A model generated the notes under the pieces. The model did not search any database, was not told where the DNA came from, and saw nothing but the letters and a program-made list of their open reading frames with translations. Below are positions 13,548-18,655 of a stretch of 18,655 nt of DNA, piece by piece. Each line of letters starts with the position of its first letter. Position 1 is the stretch's first letter. Source of the DNA: Microcaldota archaeon (GTDB taxonomy: Archaea; Micrarchaeota; Micrarchaeia; Micrarchaeales; Micrarchaeaceae); NCBI GenBank assembly GCA_021829015.1, contig JAJZOJ010000029.1, positions 1-18,655 on the forward strand, in the 5' to 3' direction. A program made the position numbers and the translations under genes.

Positions 13548-14234
13548 CTAATCCAACCTCGTTACATTGGCCCCAAGCTCAACCTTTCCGTTCCTGGTTG
13601 CCTTCCAGAAGTCCTCAATGACCCCGGCATCGTCGTTCTTGCCCTTGTAAAGCCTGACGTCATTTATCCCAAGGTACCTAACGGCTATCTTCGGGTCAAC
13701 GGCCATCCTGTGATGTTCCCCTGGAACGAGCGTCACTATGTACGTATGCTCGGGATTCAGGTCCACAGAGTTTACAAGGTCTTCCGACTTGCTGAAGAAC
13801 GGCGGGGTCAGCAGCAGGACCTTATGCCCTTTCACCTTTCCAGCTGTCTTGTCCACGCTGTATGAGATGGCCTTGAGCACAGCGCTCTTCCACCTTTCGG
13901 CGATGTTTACCTGTATCCCGATGGCTATGCCTGACAGCCTGCTTTCATCGCCCTGGTGCTTGAGCTGGCGGACGAACGGCTCCACGACCCTGTCGTATGT
14001 TACGGAATCCACGTTAGTCCTGTCCTTTATTGCTGAACGCACAAGACCCATCGCCCCGCAATCGGTGTGCTGATGCACCCTCAATTCCGCTATGCCATAG
14101 TTCCTCAGCAGCTGCGGCATTTGGTCCTTCAGGCCGCCAACAAATCCGCCAGCGGTCTTTATCTTAAGCCCGCATCCTTCGTGATGCCTGCTCCTCGGGT
14201 CCATGCAGTGTACCTCTGCAACTCTCTTCATCAT
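13548..14234 (-). CDS. Beta-carbonic anhydrase-like protein A
   Basis: 228-residue paralogue of protein B. The zinc-site residues are again present: Cys10 in HCMDPRSR with Asp12 and Arg14, then His56 and Cys59 in HQHTDCGAMG. The active-site strand, RNAGG in typical enzymes, reads KTAGGFVGG, so it lacks the Arg-Asn pair. The middle and C-terminus differ strongly from protein B, so the pair is old or has specialised. It lacks a signal peptide and membrane segments. GGGG lies about 10 nt before ATG 14234; M2 is an equally possible start. TTAAT-type AT-rich sequence at 14255-14262 might be a TATA box, but the gene also follows the metallo-beta-lactamase gene by 42 nt and could be read from its transcript. 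Confidence 0.75.
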   Translation of the reverse strand: MMKRVAEVHCMDPRSRHHEGCGLKIKTAGGFVGGLKDQMPQLLRNYGIAELRVHQHTDCGAMGLVRSAIKDRTNVDSVTYDRVVEPFVRQLKHQGDESRLSGIAIGIQVNIAERWKSAVLKAISYSVDKTAGKVKGHKVLLLTPPFFSKSEDLVNSVDLNPEHTYIVTLVPGEHHRMAVDPKIAVRYLGINDVRLYKGKNDDAGVIEDFWKATRNGKVELGANVTRLD

Positions 14235-14276
14235 TTCATTACCCCAATTAAAAGAAATTAAGCGTGAATTAACCCA

Positions 14277-15290
14277 TCATGCGCGCCGCACCGCCATCAT
14301 GGCTGCTGCGGCAGAGTCGCTGAACGGCTCCGCATCGTAGCCCTCCCGTGAGAGGTTTGCCGCGAACTGCCCGGCGTTCGGCCCGTATGTCAATACCTTG
14401 CTCGAATGCGATGCCTCTATGTAGTCAACGCTCTGCGAGAAGTCCGCGTGGTCGCTCAATGGGAACTGCGCATCGGTGTCGAACCTGAATATCTTGGCGA
14501 ATCCCGTGGCAACCGCAGTATAGACCCTCTTGTTGTGGGCCGCCTGCAGTGCTGCCCTGAACGATGGCAATCCCCTGGAATCCGTTATGCCCACGAAGTT
14601 CTCGTGCACAAGGGAATCGTAGCTTTCATCGGAATCGTATGCGGATGAATATTCAAGCCGCACGCCATTGTCCTGGTATACCCTCGAGACCCTGCTTATC
14701 TTCCTGCTTATCAGCGGCTTTATCCCCACCTCATTGAGTATCGCTATGAGCTCCTGCGCCTTGCCCATCGCATATGCGCTGAATACCACTATCCCGTTCT
14801 TTATCTTACCCATGGTCCAGTCCTGCAGCGCTGATTCGACCTCATCCTTGTCGTCGAAATGCAGAAGGGAATCGGCATAGGTTGAGTCCATTATAAGCAT
14901 GTCGGAATCAACGACCTCTATCGGCTTAACGGTCCTTGACCTTGAGGTCTTGAAGTCACCGGTGTAGGTTATGCGTGCGCCGCCCTCCTCGCTGCTTATG
15001 GAGAGCTGCCTTGAGCCGAGCATGTGCCCAGCCTCGATGAGGCGCATGTTTTCCATGCAGGGAACCCTGTTGCGCAGGGAGATGCCGTAAGCGCTCTCTA
15101 TGAGCTCCATGGTCTGCGGGCTGGCGAGCACCCCCTTGGATGACCTTGCCGCGCCGAGGTGATCGGTATGAGCATGCGATATGAAATCGATGTCCGACTC
15201 CCGCTCCCTCCTGTCAAGGGATATCCTAACATTGTTGGATTCTATCATCAGGTCGCCGTCTTTTGAAATATTCAATAAAGCATTACTCAT
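14277..15290 (-). CDS. Metallo-beta-lactamase-fold nuclease-like protein (COG1236/beta-CASP type)
   Basis: 337-residue protein of the metallo-beta-lactamase fold, of the group linked to RNA 3'-end processing and exonucleases. Seen: HAHTDH (39-44), His89 in EAGHML, Asp112 in YTGDF, MDSTYAD (motif A-like), FSAYAMGKAQEL (typical beta-CASP helix), and LSDHADF with His291 (motif B-like). The place where the family has a His-Gly (VHG, motif C) reads TYGPN at 311-315, so one expected zinc ligand is Tyr. The frame is open further upstream, but ATG 15290 (MSNALLNIS) gives a normal N-terminal strand; ATG 15248 is possible. The upstream TATA-like box at 15291-15300 lies immediately next to this start, so it either serves the divergent thioredoxin reductase or favours the later ATG. 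Nuclease activity is inferred and uncertain given the lost His. Confidence 0.8.
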   Translation of the reverse strand: MSNALLNISKDGDLMIESNNVRISLDRRERESDIDFISHAHTDHLGAARSSKGVLASPQTMELIESAYGISLRNRVPCMENMRLIEAGHMLGSRQLSISSEEGGARITYTGDFKTSRSRTVKPIEVVDSDMLIMDSTYADSLLHFDDKDEVESALQDWTMGKIKNGIVVFSAYAMGKAQELIAILNEVGIKPLISRKISRVSRVYQDNGVRLEYSSAYDSDESYDSLVHENFVGITDSRGLPSFRAALQAAHNKRVYTAVATGFAKIFRFDTDAQFPLSDHADFSQSVDYIEASHSSKVLTYGPNAGQFAANLSREGYDAEPFSDSAAAAMMAVRRA

Positions 15291-15300
15291 ATTTATATGT
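15291..15300. promoter_or_regulatory. TATA-like box between the metallo-beta-lactamase and thioredoxin reductase genes
   Basis: ATTTATATGT (ACATATAAAT on minus) is the only AT-rich element in the 30-nt gap. It lies 21-30 nt before ATG 15321, which fits a leaderless thioredoxin reductase message. On the minus strand it abuts ATG 15290, too close for that start. Confidence 0.5.
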
Positions 15301-15320
15301 TTTTGCGGCGCTAAACTACT

Positions 15321-16256
15321 ATGGACACAGAGGAGCTCATAATAGTAGGCGGCGGGCCTGCAGGGTACACCGCGGCAATATACACCGCAAGGGAGGATTT
15401 CAAACCCTTGATGATAGACGGCTCGCAGTACGGGGGGCAACTGCTCCTCACTACCCTTGTCGACAACTATCCGGGTTTCCCGGAGGGGATACAGGGTCCA
15501 GACCTCATGATGCTGTTCAGGAAGCAGGCGGAGAGGTTCGGCACCAGATTCATAGATGAGGACGTCACTGACGTGGACCTGACGAAGAGGCCATTCACCA
15601 TAAGGGCAGGAAGCAAGGAATACAGTGCAAAATGCGTGATACTGGCCCCGGGGGCATCATCGAAGTGGCTGGGGCTTGAGTCTGAGAAGAGATTCATGGG
15701 CAAGGGGGTAAGCAGCTGCGCGACATGCGATGCCGCATTCTTCAAGAACAAGGATGTCATAGTCGTAGGAGGGGGCGACACGGCGATGGAGGATTCCCTA
15801 TTCCTTACCAGATTCGCCAGCAGCGTGACGATAGTACACAGGAGGGACCAGTTCAGGGCCAGCAAGATAATGCAGTCTAAGGCAATGTCGAACCCGAAGA
15901 TCAAGACGATGATGAGCAGCGCCGTTGAGGAGATACTCGGAAATGAGAAAGTAACAGGGGTCAGGATAAAGAACCTGCTGACCAACGAGACCTCGGAGCT
16001 CAGGATAGACGGGGTCTTCGTGGCGATAGGCCATTCCCCGAACACCGCATTCCTCAAGGGGAAGATAAAGCTGGACGAGCAGGGCTACATAGTCACGAAG
16101 GACGAGGTGAAGACGGACATAGAAGGGGTGTTCGTCGCGGGTGACGTTGCCGACAGGGTATACAGGCAGGCAGTCACTGCCGCTGGAAGCGGGACCAAGG
16201 CGGCCCTCGAGGCAAGGGGATACCTGCAGCGCCTAAGCGACTCTTCTGGAAAATGA
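15321..16256 (+). CDS. trxB: Thioredoxin reductase
   Basis: 311-residue low-molecular-weight thioredoxin reductase, an FAD enzyme that passes electrons from NADPH to thioredoxin. Seen: FAD dinucleotide-binding GGGPAG (10-15), the redox-active CATC (Cys133 and Cys136) inside the NADPH domain, NADPH-binding VVGGGDTAMED with the NADP-selecting HRR (173-175), and the C-terminal FAD motif GVFVAGDVADR. All parts are in the normal order and the length is typical (about 310-320). The message is probably leaderless, since TATA 15291-15300 lies 21-30 nt before the ATG. The next gene has its own TATA-like box, so it is probably transcribed alone. No thioredoxin gene is adjacent. Confidence 0.96.
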   Translation: MDTEELIIVGGGPAGYTAAIYTAREDFKPLMIDGSQYGGQLLLTTLVDNYPGFPEGIQGPDLMMLFRKQAERFGTRFIDEDVTDVDLTKRPFTIRAGSKEYSAKCVILAPGASSKWLGLESEKRFMGKGVSSCATCDAAFFKNKDVIVVGGGDTAMEDSLFLTRFASSVTIVHRRDQFRASKIMQSKAMSNPKIKTMMSSAVEEILGNEKVTGVRIKNLLTNETSELRIDGVFVAIGHSPNTAFLKGKIKLDEQGYIVTKDEVKTDIEGVFVAGDVADRVYRQAVTAAGSGTKAALEARGYLQRLSDSSGK

Positions 16257-16303
16257 GCGCACATGTTGGCCATTTTGGGGCTCAAAGGCGGCAAAACAGA
16301 ACA

Positions 16304-16315
16304 CTTTTATATTAG
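16304..16315 (+). promoter_or_regulatory. TATA-like box for the unknown protein-gnd-dxr operon
   Basis: CTTTTATATTAG lies 30-41 nt before the ATG at 16345. No box is seen before gnd or dxr, so it probably serves all three. Confidence 0.5.
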
Positions 16316-16344
16316 GCAAGGCATATCTCTAGCAAGTGATTAAA

Positions 16345-16755
16345 ATGGAGAAACAGCAGGGCTTGCAGAAGGCGCAAAAGCGCGAAGACTCGGACAGCGA
16401 TGAGAGCTTAGGCAGGTCAAGGAGGCTTATGAGGGCCCGCATGCCGGATGAGATTATAGATACCAGGCACGGTGCAGTGCAGAACTTTTTCATTGAGGGC
16501 GAGGGCAAGGGAAAGATGATCGCAGATGAGCTTTCCATAAACTACAGCGTTGTCAGCGGAGCCAGGGGATCCGGGACATGCAATACCATAGTCGTGGACA
16601 ATTTCGTATCGTCAACCTCGATTGAAGGGAACTCCAGGCAGGTAAGGGCAATAGCTGACGCCCTTCTTAACCTGTCGGAAAGGCTTGACGATGCCACCAT
16701 AGTAAGCAGGGATGAGTGGCTTAGGGAAGCGATAAGCAACAGGGATCCGAACTGA
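16345..16755 (+). CDS. Hypothetical protein preceding gnd
   Basis: 136-residue protein I do not recognise. The first 35 residues are highly charged and probably disordered (EKQQGLQKAQKREDSDSDES, then an Arg-rich stretch). Residues 40-136 look folded, with a glycine-rich turn (EGEGKGKM, 51-58), a beta-like stretch (NYSVVSGARGSGTCNTIVV) and a C-terminal helix-turn-helix-like run from SRQVRAIADALLNL to SRDEWLREAI. There are no membrane segments and only one Cys. ATG 16345 is chosen because GTGATT lies just upstream; a GTG at 16336 is in frame. It lies 22 nt before gnd with no promoter between, so it is probably the first gene of a gnd-dxr operon. A regulator or adaptor of these enzymes is possible, but nothing in the sequence shows it. 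Confidence 0.72.
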   Translation: MEKQQGLQKAQKREDSDSDESLGRSRRLMRARMPDEIIDTRHGAVQNFFIEGEGKGKMIADELSINYSVVSGARGSGTCNTIVVDNFVSSTSIEGNSRQVRAIADALLNLSERLDDATIVSRDEWLREAISNRDPN

Positions 16756-16777
16756 TTGTTTCCTTCGCATTGATTGA

Positions 16778-17701
16778 ATGGAAAGGGAGATAGGCTTCAT
16801 CGGCCTTGGAAAGATGGGGAAGAACATAGTCCTTAACCTTCTCGGGAAGGATTACAAGGTAGTCGCATGGAACAGGTCCCCCGGGCCGCTCGAGGAGGTA
16901 AAGGCCAAGGGCGCGGTCGGTGCGCAATCCGTTGAGGAGATGGCCAAGGCACTTGGCGGCAGGAGGAGGCTCGTGTGGGTGATGCTTCCTGCCGGGGAGG
17001 TTACCAATGACATGATAGATAGGCTAGCCGGGCTTCTGAGCAAAGGGGACATAGTAGTAGACGGCTCAAACTCCAATTTCAAGAATTCCATAAGGCTGCA
17101 TGAGACCCTGAGCGGCAAGGGGATACTGCACCTTGATGCAGGCTGCAGCGGAGGGCCATATGGCGCACTCCATGGGATGTGCATAATGGTAGGTGGCGAC
17201 AGGGAGGCATACGATTACGCGGAGGAGCTATTCAGGGACGCCAGCGTGGAGAACGGGTTTCTCTACACCGGGCCATCGGGATCCGGGCACTTCGTCAAGA
17301 TGGTACACAATGCGATAGAATACGGGATGATGCAGTCCATCGCTGAGGGCATGGAGCTGATAAGCGACATAGGGCCCTACAAGGGGCTCGATACCGCGGC
17401 GATATGCGATTTATGGAACAACGGATCGGTGATAAAGAGCTACCTGGTCGAGCTTGCCGGAAGGGCGATAAGGAGCAACGACAGGAGCCTATCACTCATC
17501 GCGCCGTACGTGAACGACACAGGAGAGGGAAGGTGGGCGATACAGACCGCGATAGAGTACAACATACCATTCACGGCCATAACGGAATCGCTGTACGAGA
17601 GGTTCAGGAGCAGGTCTGAGCAGCGCTTCAGCGTTAGGATGCTAGCTGCGCTAAGGCACGAGTTCGGCGGGCACGACGTAAAGAAGGAAGATGCGAAATG
17701 A
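16778..17701 (+). CDS. gnd: 6-phosphogluconate dehydrogenase (decarboxylating), short type
   Basis: 307-residue enzyme that oxidises and decarboxylates 6-phosphogluconate to ribulose 5-phosphate with NAD(P). Seen: GLGKMG (9-14), WNRS (31-34), VDGSNSN (94-100), CSGGPYGA (113-120), and GHFVKMVHNAIEYG, with catalytic Lys174, His177, Asn178 and Glu181 all intact, then NDTGEGRWAIQTA (substrate and C-terminal helix region). The length matches the short GntZ-like type (about 300) rather than the 470-residue dimer type. It follows the 136-residue gene by 22 nt and its stop overlaps the dxr start by 4 nt (ATGA), which suggests an operon with coupled translation. In archaea, ribulose 5-phosphate usually comes from other routes, so an oxidative pentose branch is of interest. 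Confidence 0.93.
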   Translation: MEREIGFIGLGKMGKNIVLNLLGKDYKVVAWNRSPGPLEEVKAKGAVGAQSVEEMAKALGGRRRLVWVMLPAGEVTNDMIDRLAGLLSKGDIVVDGSNSNFKNSIRLHETLSGKGILHLDAGCSGGPYGALHGMCIMVGGDREAYDYAEELFRDASVENGFLYTGPSGSGHFVKMVHNAIEYGMMQSIAEGMELISDIGPYKGLDTAAICDLWNNGSVIKSYLVELAGRAIRSNDRSLSLIAPYVNDTGEGRWAIQTAIEYNIPFTAITESLYERFRSRSEQRFSVRMLAALRHEFGGHDVKKEDAK

Positions 17702-18655
17702 ACACAAAAACCAGGGCAAGGGGAGGAATCGCGGTATACGGCTCTACCGGGTCAATAGGGACCCAGACGCTCGACGTCCTAAGGAGGCACGGGGAATACA
17801 ATGTCGTTTCGCTGGTCTGCAACTCCAACGTAGGCCTTCTCATCGAGCAGGCCATGGAATTCAGGCCCAAGTATGCGGCGGTTGTTGACAGCTCCAAGTT
17901 CAATCTGCTGCGCGATGGGCTCTATGGCACCGGAATCAAGGCCCTTGCCGGGCAGGAGGAGGCAATAGGCTCATGTACCGGCAATGACGTGGGGCTCGTA
18001 GTGAGCGCCACTGTCGGCATATCCGGACTGGTCCCCAACGTCGCGTTCATCAAGGTGGGCAAGGACATCGCCCTTGCAAACAAGGAGACGCTCGTGGCCG
18101 CCGGAAGCCTTGTCATGGACATGAAGCGCACGATGCGCACCGAGATATACCCGATAGACAGCGAGCACAGCGCCATATGGCAGTGCATGCATGGGGAAAA
18201 TTCCAATGAGATAGAGAAGCTGATAATAACCGCCTCTGGAGGGCCTTTCAGGAACAGGAAGCGCAGCGAGCTTGGGAACGTCAGGAAGGAGGATGCCCTG
18301 AAGCACCCTACATGGACTATGGGTGGGCGCATAACGATAGACTCCTCCACCCTTATGAACAAGGGCTTCGAGATAATAGAGGCCAACTGGCTGTTCGGCA
18401 TACCGATGGACAGGATAGAGGTCGTTGTCCATCCGCAGAGCATAGTACACTCCCTGGTGCAGTTCCGCGACGGGAGCATGAAGGCCCAGCTTGGCCTTCC
18501 GGACATGAAACTGCCGATAGAGCATGCGATATACAGGACAAGGAATCCCAACCCGTCTGACAGTAGGCTTGACCTCACATCCCAGAGGTTCGAGTTTTAC
18601 AAACCGGACGAGGAGACGTTCGGATGCCTGAAGCTTGCGCGCATTGCAGCAAAGA
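17698..18655 (+). CDS. dxr: 1-deoxy-D-xylulose 5-phosphate reductoisomerase (3' truncated by window)
   Basis: First 319 residues of a protein usually about 380-400 long; the frame is open at the window end. It converts deoxyxylulose 5-phosphate with NADPH to methylerythritol 4-phosphate, the committed step of the MEP isoprenoid pathway. Seen: NADPH-binding GSTGSIG (15-21), NKETLVAAG (Lys129), metal site PIDSEH (Asp154, Glu156), TASGGPFR (Ser180), the flexible lid and substrate site LKHPTWTMGG (His203, Trp206, Met208), NKGFEIIEA (Asn221, Lys222, Glu225) and VVVHPQS (His245). This is the full recognisable catalytic set, so the enzyme is likely active. It starts at an ATG overlapping the gnd stop by 4 nt. 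An archaeal genome with this gene is unusual; the assignment of the gene itself is very secure. Confidence 0.96.
   Translation, partial: MNTKTRARGGIAVYGSTGSIGTQTLDVLRRHGEYNVVSLVCNSNVGLLIEQAMEFRPKYAAVVDSSKFNLLRDGLYGTGIKALAGQEEAIGSCTGNDVGLVVSATVGISGLVPNVAFIKVGKDIALANKETLVAAGSLVMDMKRTMRTEIYPIDSEHSAIWQCMHGENSNEIEKLIITASGGPFRNRKRSELGNVRKEDALKHPTWTMGGRITIDSSTLMNKGFEIIEANWLFGIPMDRIEVVVHPQSIVHSLVQFRDGSMKAQLGLPDMKLPIEHAIYRTRNPNPSDSRLDLTSQRFEFYKPDEETFGCLKLARIAAK

Noticed and set aside
1..18655. Bacterial origin of the contig, suggested by dxr
   Set aside because: TATA-like boxes at archaeal spacing before many genes, leaderless starts, a tRNA without CCA and AMMECR1 argue for an archaeon. It is not excluded, and phylogeny would be decisive.
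1..18655. CRISPR arrays, insertion sequences, rRNA genes or replication origins
   Set aside because: No regularly spaced direct repeats, transposase, rRNA-like segment or clustered origin boxes were seen.

Overview
The window reads as a piece of an archaeal chromosome of moderate GC. AT-rich, TATA-like boxes sit about 25-45 nt upstream of most chosen starts. Several starts look leaderless or carry GGTGA-type ribosome binding sites. The tRNA gene has no encoded CCA. Arg is mostly AGG and Ile mostly ATA. AMMECR1, a COG1236-type metallo-beta-lactamase and a Cdc48-like AAA ATPase fit an archaeon. I cannot name the lineage; a small-genome or acidophile lineage such as Micrarchaeota is only a guess. 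Genes are tightly packed, with one clear exception at 8187-8740.

Layout. (1) 1-5234: a catabolic-looking cluster. It holds a 5'-truncated aldehyde dehydrogenase resembling gamma-aminobutyraldehyde dehydrogenase, a second one resembling succinate-semialdehyde dehydrogenase, and a HemL-like class III aminotransferase. Facing them and overlapping tail to tail is a saccharopine/lysine dehydrogenase-like oxidoreductase. Together they could oxidise an amino acid or polyamine carbon chain (lysine, putrescine or GABA) to a dicarboxylate. (2) 5316-8074: a TPR-AAA ATPase and RNase HI on the minus strand, then AMMECR1 diverging from a single TATA box. (3) 8112-8740: tRNA-Ile(GAU), then an AT-rich pocket with one or two small unrecognised minus-strand genes, one perhaps frameshifted. 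(4) 8813-12743: an EamA transporter, a beta-hydroxyacid dehydrogenase related to 6-phosphogluconate dehydrogenase, a Gfo/Idh/MocA oxidoreductase and an MscS channel. (5) 12816-15290, minus strand: two different beta-carbonic-anhydrase-like proteins joined stop-to-start, preceded by a metallo-beta-lactamase/beta-CASP-like protein. (6) 15321-18655: thioredoxin reductase, then a probable operon of a 136-residue unknown protein, 6-phosphogluconate dehydrogenase (gnd) and 1-deoxy-D-xylulose-5-phosphate reductoisomerase (dxr, cut by the window end).

The most surprising item is dxr. It has a full set of recognisable active-site residues, but it is the committed enzyme of the MEP isoprenoid pathway and archaea normally use mevalonate. 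It overlaps gnd by 4 nt, and gnd makes ribulose 5-phosphate. The tandem carbonic anhydrase pair, the AT-rich pocket beside the tRNA and the divergent gene pairs sharing one TATA box are the next most interesting. No CRISPR array, insertion sequence, rRNA or replication origin was seen.
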